From assembly GCA_932521035.1 (NCBI GenBank), contig OW051497.1, positions 8,804,001-8,868,000 of the forward strand: a stretch of 64,000 bases of DNA. Direction: 5' to 3'. The stretch comes from Oscheius dolichura. Lineage: Eukaryota > Nematoda > Chromadorea > Rhabditida > Rhabditidae. Of this stretch, positions 1 through 11,930 are shown in pieces. The notes beneath the pieces were generated by a model. The model was given only the letters and a program-made list of their open reading frames with translations, was not told where the DNA came from and ran no database searches. The first letter of the stretch is position 1; every line of letters begins with the position of its first letter. The position numbers and the translations under genes are program-made.

Positions 1-3000
1 GTTTGATTTCCGCGGGGGCGGATGCGTACAATAGCGACAGAATAATATTATCTTAACCGTGATTAAATTAATGACTACCAGTGGCCGGATATTTTAGAGC
101 TGGTCCTATTCAAGTGCCAGCTTGACCCCTCTTCCAATTACCGGTGCATCGCGGCGTGCTTCTGAGGAGGAAATTAGCCTTCCAGGCAATTGCTCACACC
201 GGCCTCTTTTGATTCCAGCCGGTCAGATCCGTATCGCCTACCATCATCAGACTGTCCTCATTTCTCAAATTCCCTCATGCTTGATTTGAGTTTTCTGTTC
301 AAATAACATGTTTTACGGCTCTTGGGTTCTATTTTCTCCTTTTCGGGGACATAGAAGTAATTTCCCACACGTTTTTCATGTAAATAACTACAGAAGAACG
401 ATCAGATTACTATGGGAGTGTTTATCCCCCAGAAATGGTTGAGGTATACAGCTATGGCCACCTAAACCGGCTTCCTATGGATCTACTATTTCCCTTCTCC
501 CTTTCTAGCCAGATTTAGTACAAACCAACTGTGCAAAACACTTGACACGCGATCTTATACACCACTACTAGCGATATCCCCTTTTAGAAAAGTGCATCTG
601 TATATTGTTGACTGAAATCTAATAGCCAAAGGCTCTTTGGTAGATGTAAAAAACCGGGCATCACCATCAGCGAAAGAAATAGGATCCATAAGCAGGGTCC
701 TGTGCATGTCCACTTGTGTTGAAGCCCATGTTTACCCTATCGCCTCAAGAAGACGGACGGACGGTTGGCCGGCTGTCATCATCATCCTAAATGATTGAGT
801 CCATCTTATTTGCATGATCTCCTAGTTCTCTGTCCGTAATCCACTCTCCGTTCTCTTCCCTCTCCCGGTCATTTGATACTCCCCCTTCCACATATGCTTC
901 TTCCCACTTTGTCTCTCAGATCTCTGGATTCCCTCTGATATATTTTGAGGAGGAAGAGGCCGCTTGTCTGTCTCTTACGTAAAAATAATCTCAGAACACG
1001 GACACTCGTTCCCCTGGGTTCGGCGTTTGTTTATTGCCGGTTGGGTTGGCTAAATCTCTCCGGGTATTCTCAACCGCTCATTTCTCGCCTAGAACAAATG
1101 ATTAGAATCGTCTTCTTCTACTAAAAACTCGTTCGGAATTCACTTAACGAGAGTGGGTCGTCCATCTTGTCCACTTTCACTCTATTGTTTTTCAATCAAG
1201 GACAACAGCTACGTTTGCGGGAAAGCGCGTTTCAATTTTATCATGCCGAACGCAGGCGCAGCGACGTCTGATTATATAGAACTTCCGATTGAAATTAGCT
1301 CTCATTCATATTTTAAATCTCTTTCCTGTGCTCATCCCCTTTTTTCAATTCGTCTATCAACATGTTCTCTCCTTCCCCTGCTTGTAAAATGTCCTCTTCC
1401 CTTTGTTTCGTTACCAGGGGCATAGCCTAAGCATAGGTTTGACTTCTGTATAGGGCAATCTATTGTACCAGAGGGCACACTTGTAGTGTGTTATTGTCCA
1501 CTTATCGTGATTGTACCCGAAGACAAGAGAGCCTCCTCGCTACTACTATGACTGCCTCTTCCCCTCGCATTTCCTTTTATAACACTCAGAAACCCTTTGC
1601 GTATGGGCTCATTCCCGCCCAGGATGGGATAGTTTATTTCCGCGCTCGCACTTGTGGTCACTCGCGCTCTCTCTCTCGGCAAAGACGAGATAATGATGAA
1701 GCTCACTACCACACACATGTGTCCCACGAGAAGCAACGACAATCGAGGCCGTAAATCAGTTGCTTCGTGATGTGTTCTGGAAGTCGATTTAGCAGTGAGC
1801 GCATCACTCACGGCGGTCAGTTTCTCCTCGAGAGACATTAGCATATCGCTTATTGTAGTGCAAAATCAGTGAGGAGATAACATCTGACCTCGCTGCGGCA
1901 GTCAACCACTGCCACATGCATATGTGCACTCCATAAACGGGCCCGTGATAGCGGTTCCAACGGCCTAGTTTCCATTGTCCAAGTTGTTTTTCCTATCTTT
2001 GTATGTGTGAAAGGCTTATGATTTATAGCTACTTTCTGGCGGGGAGTACAAAAGGATCTTGTCCAACATATCTGCCCATAAGCAGCAATTAAATAAATCC
2101 GCATACAGGGGGCTGGGGACAAATCTCCCCCTCTGCCCGTCGGCACCTGTAAATTCTTCTGACCCATGGTGACCATCTGTTCTATTCTCTTACTCATTCG
2201 GTCTCAATAACTATCCCCCTCTACCGCACGCCGTCCCCCCGTCTTGTTTGCTGCCCAATTATTACTCCCCCGGCCATTCCCTACGGTATTCACTTTCTCA
2301 TAACAATTAGGATAACTATACAGTTTTGCGATTCTCTACCTAATTTTGTGTGAAATTTGTGACCTCGAATGGTTTGTCGCCTGATTGATTGCCGGGGTGC
2401 AGACGCCCGATTTGAAAATTAGTTTCCGGAGGAGTGTCGTTCTTCTTCCCACCCTGCCCTCTCTGTGGCACAATGAATGATCCCACACCTGGCTCTCCCT
2501 TTTTTTCTTCCCTCCCTCCCTTTCTTTTAACAAACTGCCTCTCTACAGATGGTCTTACTTACATCTTCCCCGCCCCTTTGCCCCTAGTTTTTCAGCCTAG
2601 TCTTTGTCTTTCCCTCAACCGTTATGGTTCTCTCTTCCCTGGAAAAGGCTCTTTTCCTTCTTCGCAGCTGGAGGTTCCGTATTAGTCTATTAAATCCTTG
2701 TTTTGATCCTTTGTTACACCTGTGGAGGGCACTTGATGACCGGCAGCCTTATTTACCCACACAGTCGGTGCTCCTCAAGGGGCCGCTGACCCGAAACGGC
2801 AATCCCGGCAGACCCTTGCTGCCAAAGTACACATTGTCCCGGTCATTTATCTGTTTTCTTTTGGATCATTTCCATTCTATAAATCCCCTTCGCACATGCA
2901 ATATCAAGCCGGGCGTAATAATGCGCTTTCCAAAAAGTAATCTTACTTTTCTCAATCTGTCCCCTTCTCTCCGTCTATTCCACTACTCATAGCTCCCGTT

Positions 3001-4268
3001 GGGTACACAAAATAGCTGCTGAATAGCTGTGAGATTTGTGTACAACGGGTGTGGGAAATGCTTACGGATATATAGTTGTTTGTCAAACAACATCATCTCT
3101 TTCGTTTTGTATGCATGAAGTGTGGGGGACGCTCGTTTACGTTTTAAATCAAAAAGGAACTTTGAATCTTGCCCGGGTGAGACGGAGGGAGATTCCTCTT
3201 CTAATTGGTTTGAACGGCAGCAAATTACCTGCCGGTGCGTGAGGTTCGCTTAGAAAAAGAAGTGGAATTTCCAAGGGCAGGAGGATCTTTGTCATTTTCT
3301 TTCCTCCTTTTTGACTCTTCTTTTACAGTTTCACTCACTTTTCCCGTTCCCTAACTGCCAAAAGTGAATAGAATCGAACGGAATGTGTAGCTGTTTTGTC
3401 GTCTCAGATGAACCTCCCTTTATGTACACTTACCCCCCTTGCACAATCTTCCCCTGCCATCTTCCATGAGTCATTTCTTCTCCTTGAAGACTATTCACAC
3501 ACATACACTCTTTTCCCACTATCAATCTCCCCCGTTTTGTTGAGAAATTCAGGCACAACGACTCATCGGATTAGAGGAAACCAGAATTGGGCGCGAATCT
3601 ATCACTCCGCTGTCATGATAATCCGCCTGCGATATCACTGATTTTCACTTTGAATTTATTAGGCAAACAAAGGATGACAAATTCTGCACAAAAATAGAGG
3701 TTTTTGTGACTAAAAGATACATTCTTCTAGTAATTTTCGGCAGAAAGGGAGACCTCCTTGCTGTTTTCTGCCTCATTTCTCGCTCTAATCGAGTCTTCCA
3801 CACGCTCACCTCTTATGTGCGTGCTTGGGTCCTATAGCTATCCTTCTTTCATTTTTAGATCCCTTTTTTTCTCTTTGATATCTTGTTTTCTCTCAGAAAT
3901 TAGTTTACGTTCCAAGGACGAGGTGCACTTTTTATCGAAGTAAGAGGAGCTAATTTTTTCGCGCCTGGCGTCAGACCATCTGGCTTTAGACAGGCAGACC
4001 ACACACAGAGACACAGAAGGGCCAGTTGGCTCAGTGGCTTCAATTATCCTACCACAGCTCATTATCTCACCAAAATGACTATGATTCCTTTTGTTACCTC
4101 ATATAGCCAATTACCTTGCAATTCTGATGAGCTTGCCAATAGGTATTGTTACCGTCCATCTGACCTTTAAATGGGCTCTCTTTCGGCTCTACCGTAATCT
4201 CAACACTCTCTCTTAACCTTTTTAATTCCTTATTATTTCAGCCCTGATATGCGATTACGGTAACGTCA
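1..4268. other. Intergenic/5' flank, no gene seen
   Basis: I find no ORF or exon chain here with recognisable protein sequence. The stretch is pyrimidine-rich on the + strand with many short C/T runs. Short open frames on both strands lack splice-compatible neighbours and domain signatures. It probably holds upstream control sequence for the receptor gene that starts at 4269. The last part has an acceptor-like TTATTTCAG at about 4233-4241, roughly 27 bases before the start codon, which could be a spliced-leader site. Confidence 0.5.
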
Positions 4269-7200
4269 ATGTTTCTTTTGCTTTTACTTCAATCCCCTTT
4301 CGTCGGGGCAGAATTGCCGTCGAGTGAGTCCAAAGGGATAATCTCTTTTTTCAAGAAAGCAATATTCAGAAACCTTTGAGTTGCCGTCGCTTACAATAGA
4401 AGTAGAACAGCCATATTTGATTAGAAAACAGCCTACAAATCTGTCATGTACTCTTAGTGCGGGGTGGAGTGGTGTATGTTTTCTATTCTCAGCAAGGGGA
4501 TTATGCTTCTTTTTTAGACGATCTTAACGAATATCACTTGGTTACGTAATGGAGAGCCTTTAGATTATAATTCCACTGACGACGAGTTTAAATCCTCCGG
4601 ATCTACGTGGGTTAAAGTATTTTTACTTCTACTTCCTTTATTCAGGTTGACGGTAATCGGTGGAAAGAGCAACACCGAGGGAGACTACCAATGTCTTTCC
4701 GACGTTATGAACATCACCCTCTCTAACAGGCAAAAAGTCAACACGAAGCTTGTCTCCTCCCCGGTGAAGTTGAGAAGAGCCAGGATAACAAAATTCGACA
4801 AAATCAGTGAACACGTAAGTTTCAGTCTTCTCCTTCTGTCTTTGGGGACCTATAGCCTGCAATTAGTGTGTGTCAGCCGGACGGAAGTGGTATGTGTAGT
4901 CATTAGAAGATCATATTGTTGCTGTCTACAATTAGTGCTCGTCTTCTCCGGGGAGGAAAGATAATTATGACAGATGAGCGTATGGAAGGAACCTCGCATT
5001 CCGACACGCAAGTTCATGCATAGCGAAAGGAGCGGTAGGGGGTTCGGAACCAGCTGTACTTCTTTCTTTCCGAGAGTAAGGTTGCAACGCGACTCTACTG
5101 CTAAACACGGAGAAATAGAGACTAAATTGTTAAACAAAAAGGGGGATTTCGGTTTATTTTTAGTCTCAAAAAGCGCAGTTTGAGAACGTCCGAGGGATCG
5201 CTTACAAAGCAAAGTTCGAAGCAGCGCATCACCATCTTTTTGTATTTGCCATTGTCCTCGAGAGCTGTGCTTATCAGCAAACATAAGGGTCAATTGGTGC
5301 CCCGAAGCGCCGTATTTGAACATCTGTTGAGCAGCTCGTTTCGGGCAATAGGATCATATTTACTATCAGACATTAGGACACAGATGGCGGTCTCTTTGAC
5401 AGATATTCTGTCCCGTTTTGGCATACGCACACCAACACATTATGTGCAAGCTGGCGGTAATGTGAGTACAATACGGAATGGACAATAGAGTCAGCACAAC
5501 AGCGTAGACAGTTCTCAAACAATGGCTCGAATGACTCGGGGGAGACACCAGATATGCCGCTAGACAGAGAGAATAGCCCATTTTTCAGATGGTCAGTGTC
5601 AGGCAGGGAGAAGTCGCCCGTCTGCCTTGTGCAGGAATGCCTGATGTCATCCCCGGACCGCCGGAAATCTGTTTTGAGAAGGAAGGAATTGAAGGAACAT
5701 GCTTTGGAGAGAAAAGTAGGAAACTACAGTAATATCTGGCTAATAAAGACCGTGTTCAGATCCGAAAGCCAATGGGAACTTCCTCTCTACCAGCTCTGGA
5801 ATGCAGATTTCAATGGTCCAGCAATCCCACCACGGGAACTATTTCTGTGTGGTCAAAAACGAATTCACAAAACAGATTCGAAAATCGCCAAAACCAGTTA
5901 TTCTTGTGGTTTGTTGCCATTTTTCACTGTACTATAGAGCAAATGGGTTTAGGTAAATCCACCGGATAATATCCCTCTAGCGGATGATACCCCACCGCCG
6001 CCGGATTTAGTGTTTCCTACGAAGATTGCTTCTTTGGAGAAGCCTGTCATTATTGACGTCGTCCAGGGACAAGATATTCTTCTTGAGTGTGTTTTTACCA
6101 ATGCCAAGATTTATTGGATGAAGGTGAAGATTACACCTGGGGATGCTAACGATACGATTCATTTTAGCATAACGATACAACTCCTCAAATATCTTTGAAT
6201 GATCCAGAGGCGAGAGTTCGCCAGGTGTGGGGCAATCTGATGATCAGACAAGTTACACAAGACGACTCCGGGGTTTACTCGTGTCATGGCCTCTCACCTC
6301 TCGTGGATAATCCCAATTTGGAGGCCGGAGGTCATCAGAAGGTGCACTATAACCTGGTCGTCCATGGTCCAACGAGTGTCAACTTGACATTAAGTGAGAA
6401 TCCTCACGACAAGAGCTGGGATGTAAGCATTTTTCTCCTATTAGTAGAGTAGGGTCTTTTACAGCTGTCCTGTTTGGCTACCAATCTCAAGTATGAGATC
6501 CCAATGGCTTTCGTAAATGGAACAGCTTTGGTGGATGCGATTGATCAAATGGGTGTACCGTCCTCGACCAATTTCTTCACGAATCCAATCAACGCGACGA
6601 TGAAAGTCAAACATACTTTTAGTGGAAGTGTTCAGGTTTTTCTTACTTGTTTTTGGCTGTCATAGAAAGCATTCAGTGCATATCACGTCCAGCTATGGAT
6701 GAAGCGGAGATTTATGGAGCTGGTTTAGACAGAGGTGTTTCTCAGAACATCTTTGTAGCCAGTACGCACCAAATGGGGAATCTTATCCAACAGGTGCAGT
6801 ACTACCATAGATAATATGGAACTTAAACTTCAGGGGCCTCAAAATACTACCGTTTATGTCGGAGAAGATGTCCTACTCCCTTGTTTGATTCATAGAGTGA
6901 AGAGCAAGTATTGGATGAAGAGTGAGACCCGCCGAAATTCCTTTAATTGCCCTCTTTAGACGACGAATTTGTGAAAATCTACGGCACCGAGAGGACAAGA
7001 ATCATTGGATCGAATACCCTGAGAATATCCAATGTCCAGTTAAAAGATGCTGGCTGGTACACTTGTATAGTAACCGGAGAAAGGAACCAAAGGAATTCGG
7101 CTAAAGCCTATTTAGCCGTCTTGTTACCGACCACTACCGCTCCTGTTACAACCACCGAGCCGTTTATTATCCCAATAGTGAGTGATAAATCAACGCTGCG

Positions 7201-9501
7201 GTGTGTGTAATAAAAACTTCCAGAAGGACGAGCACCTTGAGCTGACTAATGTTCATGGCTTCGTGACGGGAACCAGTGTTAGATTACAGTGGTCCGTTCT
7301 TGGCAACGTGTCAGCAGTGGCAAAAATCGCCAATTTTAGGTAAATATGGTTATTTTAGGCTCTTTTAAAGAGGGTATTATAGGATCGAGATCCTGAGAAA
7401 GAGCGACAATAGCAGTTGGATTGAAGCGGATCGAGTAGACAGTCATGTTCGAGCAACGACGATTAAAGACCTCCTGCCTAATAACCAGTACCGGCTGCGG
7501 GTTGTCCTGCACAGGGAGGATGGGTCCTCCTTGATGAGTAATGAGACGGACTGGATGAAGGTCCAAATGCCCACTGGTGATATCCCTCCCCTGGCACCGA
7601 CGGTCAGTTCTTTCTCTTCGTTTCCCAATGAAATATTGTAATGTTTAGATCACCGCAATCACTCAGTTAACATCAACGACTGCTCGCGTCGATTGGACAC
7701 ATCCTATTATTCTTCCAAACGGGAAGGCCCGGAATTTCCACGTCCATTACAAGTCAGATTCGGACTCGGTCTCACACCAAGTAGGTCACATTTACGATTG
7801 CGTTTACGGCCCCAGACGCGACTGCATTCGCAACAATTTGAAACTGACTCACCTGGGGAATCCATTTCTTCCTTTCTCTTTTTTCTGCCTTTACACCACA
7901 CATGTGATAGACTCCAGCTTCGCTTTGGTTAGTCAGCTGTGTTGCTGAGTCAACCTCTCATCCCCTTGCCCCCTTGATTTGCCCTCTATCCGCCGCCCAT
8001 TTATTCCCATTCAATTGTTTCTTTCTAGGCAAAAGTTGACGGCGCTCTGAACACGACAGAAATTGATGGTCTAAAGCCTGACCAGCATTATTACTTCCAT
8101 ATTGTTGCTGAGAATTACGCCGGCCGGAGTCCCTCCAGTGGTATCGTCGAGATGAACACAACAGGTAAGCGAAAGAGGCTAGCTTTTGTTTTGCCACAAC
8201 TTTTTCCCTCCATTACTATTTACTATTTGGCTTTTACGAGAGAGGACGGCCTGCGAACCAGGCTTTTCTCTTTTTTCTACTTGCAGCATTGTTTAAACTC
8301 TGTCTCTTCCTGTACTGTATTGTGCACTTTTCAGCCATTGAAATGTCGCTGATGGCCCTCTTCGAAGGAATTCCTCCGAACATTCGTAATACGGCTCTTC
8401 TTTCCATCTTGGCCGTCCTGATCGCCGTCATCGTTGTTTGTATTTGCTGCGTGGTCTGGTGCAATATTCGGGCGCCGTCTAACAAGAGTAAGTGTTTCCG
8501 GAGGAAGAACAATAAGATTCCTTTTTTAGAAGCCAATGGGAAGTTCCTGGACACATCCTATCGAATCTTCAACGAACAAAAAGTCCATAAATCCCGTCTG
8601 CCCGATAATGATCTATTTGTTCATGAGGATATTGACGAATGTTCGCCATTGAAAATGGTGAGCTGTCACATGTGGTGGAGGTGATGTCAACATGGATTTT
8701 TCAGAGGACAGATGATCGCGGATCGTTATCGTCTGCTAAATTCGCATTCAGTTCCAATGTGAATGGCGGACTGCCCAATCTTTACGGGAATATGGATGAT
8801 ATGGGAGACGGAAATGAGATAAAGGAATCGGACTATGTCTCGGCCAATAAATTGCTAGGTATTGCTGTTAATTATCTTGTATATAAAAATATTAAAGGTG
8901 GTAGCGCAATAGGAGGAAGTGGCATTTATGGCAACACCACTACTGCTCGATGTTACTCTCCAGATAGTGGCACTTCTCACGAAATGATTGTTCCCTACAC
9001 TCCTAATAATATGAGAGGGAGCATGTTTAACCCTTCCCCCTTGGTAAGCCTATGTTTTTTTTAAGAAAACAAGTATATACTTCAGATGACCAGTTCACCT
9101 CAACGGGTTAGTGCATACAAATGCCCGGATTCTCTTCTCTATTCCCCGGCTGGAACAGCCTCCTCGATCGCTGATACTTCAAGTAGCGGAGTAGTTGTGA
9201 CTAGGAATTGTGAATCACCCTCCAATCCACAGTAAGTAGTCTTTTATATCTACTCATCCGGTGTGACTGTACTTACTAGCCGTTTGAAATCAGAAAGATT
9301 TCCTCATAACTTCGTTAAAAAGATCGCACTTTCAGCACCGACGGTAGTGACCAAGGTATCCGTTGTGGAGGATCGTCCCGAAACAGCCAGGTCTCCTCTG
9401 ATGGTGGCCGCGCTCCCCTAATGTCTACCTTCAAAACCAACACAAACTCCTTCATCGGAACGCTGGATCGTCGTGGACTACGGGAGCAGCTGACCGAATA
9501 A
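4269..9501 (+). CDS. Ig/FnIII transmembrane receptor, CDO/BOC/Ihog-like
   Basis: Exons: 4269-4323, 4370-4473, 4518-4606, 4646-4814, 4856-4889, 5635-5715, 5760-5908, 5953-6123, 6168-6422, 6465-6635, 6677-6793, 6834-6921, 6960-7177, 7224-7339, 7383-7602, 7649-7780, 8029-8164, 8335-8487, 8530-8657, 8705-8858, 8898-9043, 9086-9231, 9336-9501. All phases match, giving about 1,065 residues. A signal peptide (MFLLLLLQSPFVGAE) starts the protein. Five Ig domains follow, at about residues 25-135, 140-227, 245-355, 360-460 and 466-560, with F-strand motifs such as GDYQC, GNYFC, GVYSC and GWYTC. A Thr/Pro hinge leads to two FnIII domains (570-678, 680-768), a membrane helix (about 789-810) and a tail of about 255 residues rich in Ser, Asn and Tyr. 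This is a cell-surface adhesion or guidance receptor. The Ig2 and FnIII layout recalls CDO/BOC/Ihog; Robo, DCC and Sidekick are alternatives. An AATAAA lies at 9754. Family assignment is inference; the architecture is read directly. Confidence 0.88.
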
Positions 9502-9753
9502 CTCAGTCTCTAGTTGATAATTTCCCGGTGCTATTAGTAGTCAGCCTGACGTGGTGTCATATTCCAGTTCAATTTTATTTCACATTGCAATATAGTACAT
9601 GTACGGTTTGATGGGTGCAGCGGCTCAACGATCAGTTGAGTTGCTCTTTCTCACTCTGCCATTTTCTCGAATATAAGAGTGATCGATCTCGTTCTCTCCA
9701 TGAGGAGAATATGAATTTGTTATACATTCATTGTCGTGCCTTTGTATGTAACT

Positions 9754-9759
9754 AATAAA
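9754..9759 (+). terminator. Poly(A) signal candidate, Ig receptor gene
   Basis: An AATAAA lies about 250 bases after the stop codon at 9501. It is the first canonical copy I noticed after the stop. Confidence 0.4.
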
Positions 9760-10242
9760 TTTTTCCCTGATGCATATGCTTTAGGGTGCAGACGCGTGAA
9801 TAGTGCTGGCACCCTTGCGTAGGCATGACTGTTTACACCGGTAGAAGCGATTGTTTCACAATAATATGAGACAAAATAGACCTTCTTCGTCATCGCATTA
9901 ATTAGACTCATATGAAACAGAACAACAACGAGAAGACGGCAATGGAAGTACAAAATGGGGACTAACAGAGCTCTTAGAACATGGAGAATCCCCCTTTCAG
10001 CACATTTGCTTTGCTTCGAAGGAAGGAAGAGTCCTTACAAGGGAACTTTTTCACTTTAGGTTGGACTCGTGAGACGAGATCTAGTGCATTCGAAAGAGCG
10101 TCAAAAACTATCCCAGAAACTGTGTGCCATTTTCCCAAAATGACTCGCGTTACGCAGTAGCACGCTAATTGAGTTTTACATGTTAAATTTGTCAAAACTG
10201 GTTTTCGCCGTTGTATTCTAAAGATTGCAGTTAAAAAATGTG

Positions 10243-10327
10243 AAGCAGTGGCCGAGTGGATAGTGCACTCGCTTACAGAATTTTTGCGTTTTTTCTGGCC
10301 GAGTTCGAGTCCCTGTTGGAGCAATCG
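10243..10327 (+). other. tRNA-like sequence, left arm
   Basis: An A-box-like TGGCCGAGTGG at about 10249-10259 is followed by a B-box-like GAGTTCGAGTCC at 10301-10312. The acceptor and T stems do not pair fully, so this looks like a tRNA-derived pseudogene or SINE head rather than a working tRNA. Confidence 0.45.
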
Positions 10328-10382
10328 TCTTTTACTTCTATATTTTCACGAGAAAAACGATTTTTGATGGATAAGAAAAGAC

Positions 10383-10468
10383 TATTGCTCCAACAGAGAC
10401 TCGAACTCGGTCCGAAAAAAAGCAAAAAGTTCTACAAGCGAGTGCACTATCCACTCGGCTACCGCTTC
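10383..10468 (-). other. tRNA-like sequence, right arm
   Basis: This is the inverted partner of the left-arm copy. On the minus strand it has the same A-box and B-box motifs. The T stem pairs a little better here (about four of five base pairs), suggesting the two copies have drifted separately. Confidence 0.45.
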
Positions 10469-10982
10469 ACATTTTTTAAACTGCAATCTTTAGAAGACAA
10501 CGGCGAAAACCAGTTTTGACAAATTTAACATGTAAAACTCAATTGGCGTGCTACTGCGTAACGCAAGTCATTTTGGGAAAATGGAACACAGTTTCTGGGA
10601 TAGTTTTTGACGCTCTTTAATGCACTAGGTCTCGTCTCACGAGTCCAACCTAAAGTGAAAAGGTTCCCTTGTTAGAGAATTAAGGACACTAGTCTCTGTG
10701 CTTCTCAAAAGCAGTCATGGCCAATTTGCCAGAAAGATACCTTCCCCACAGCGAGTGACACTAACCGGGAGATGCCGTGGTGTTGTTGACGAGCAGTCAA
10801 AGCAAACATGAAAAGGGTCATGCGGTCTCCCTCTAGCGAAAATAAGAAAACAACAACTTTCCTGCCCCTGACTAACTCTCTTTTCCAATTTTTGTGTTGT
10901 TGCGGTTGTCTCCGTAACAAGGCTCCCAATCAAGGTCAATCGATATAACGCCAGTGCACGGTAAAGGTTGCGCTACTCAAAA

Positions 10983-11930
10983 ATGTCCTGTAAACCAACA
11001 TTGTTGAAGACGATTATCTCCAAAGAAGTGAGTTTAGTTGCTTTCCTTTATTCTTTTATTTTTTTTAAATATAGATTCCCATTGGAGAAGCCACATTTCT
11101 GGGTTTAGATGTTATTTTAACGGGATCGGCAGATACCATCACAAATTCTTTTGCTGATCCAAATGGAGGACGAAGCACACTGGTAGCCTTTAGCATAATT
11201 TAAATTATTCAACATTCAGATGGACACGGATCGTGGAACTAAGGGGATTCTTCACCAAAAGTTCCAAATGCAATGGATTGTCGGGGAACCTAATGAAATC
11301 GAGTTCAAAGGTACGGTTAAACAATATTTTCAATAATTTTCATTGTTCAGGGCTGAGCGGAACGTTGGAAGGACAGCAAGGTAGACCAGGAGTTGTCTAT
11401 GATAATAAGAAAAAGGAAATCAGGGTAAATGTGCGTTCTTTTAATTACCTTTTGAGGGTTTTAATTTCCTTTGAATCAGAAAGGCACTTGACTTCGGCAA
11501 TGCTTTTAATCTCAAAGGAGCACCTAATTCTTAGCATTTTCCCACAAATCCAACAATTTTCAGTTGCTTATGAGCCGACCTGACGGTTCTTTCTCTATCG
11601 TTACGGATAAAACCCTGTATATGGTAGTGGCGGCGCCAACCCCTGACAACCTCCCTGATCCGGAAAGAATCTTCTTCGTACAGTAAGCATGCCCAATTTC
11701 CTTAGTTTTTAAAAATTGCTCAGATTCACAAACGGAGTGAAACTTCCCCAAGGCTGGTGGCATTCGGTTCCGTTTCCTCCGATAGACGGCGATCTCATTG
11801 AACTTGACGAATATGTTTGTTTTTTCTCTATCGTTGAGATTAATAACGGTTATAGATAGCTGAGACAAACGAGAACAACGTCATCAATGTTGTAGAAGAA
11901 GCCGGTGCACCCATGCGAATTCAACTTTGA
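10983..11930 (+). CDS. Ureidoglycolate lyase (AllA) family protein
   Basis: Exons: 10983-11027, 11075-11182, 11220-11310, 11351-11424, 11564-11682, 11724-11814, 11856-11930. The phases agree and give 200 residues; bacterial AllA has about 160. Ureidoglycolate lyase splits ureidoglycolate to glyoxylate and urea, the last step of allantoin breakdown. The family signature lies in exons 5-6: a hydrophobic strand MVVAAPTPD, then PDPERIFFV, then GVKLPQGWWHSVPF. That matches the AllA pattern of VVVA, PDL, RAF, GVNYHxxxWHHPL. The WH histidine is kept, but the earlier histidine of the bacterial NYH is a proline here, so activity may be altered. No targeting signal is evident. Seven exons show that it is a resident nuclear gene, not bacterial contamination. 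The fold family is likely; the reaction is inferred. Confidence 0.75.

Larger units (their letters stand above)
10037..10672. repeat. Long foldback element with tRNA-like arms
   Basis: The left arm (about 10037-10333) and right arm (about 10377-10672) are imperfect reverse complements of nearly 300 bases around a 43-base spacer. Each arm carries, next to the loop, a sequence with an A-box-like TGGCCGAGTGG and a B-box-like AGTTCGAGTCC. These are about 45 bases apart, the internal RNA polymerase III promoter of tRNA genes. The T-stem pairs poorly, so I do not call functional tRNA genes. Outer ends include a short GTCCTTA / TAAGGAC pair. It could be a foldback transposon, two head-to-head copies of a tRNA-derived SINE, or an inverted duplication. 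No transposase is present. Confidence 0.8.

Noticed and set aside
1491-2197. Minus-strand open frames of 117 and 115 codons
   Set aside because: No domain, biased composition, no splice partners; consistent with chance.
2624-2992. 122-codon open frame on the + strand
   Set aside because: No family resemblance and no neighbouring exons; pyrimidine-rich DNA yields Leu/Pro/Ser-rich frames.
10243-10468. Two functional tRNA genes
   Set aside because: A and B boxes are present but acceptor and T-stem pairing is poor and no clear anticodon loop could be set.
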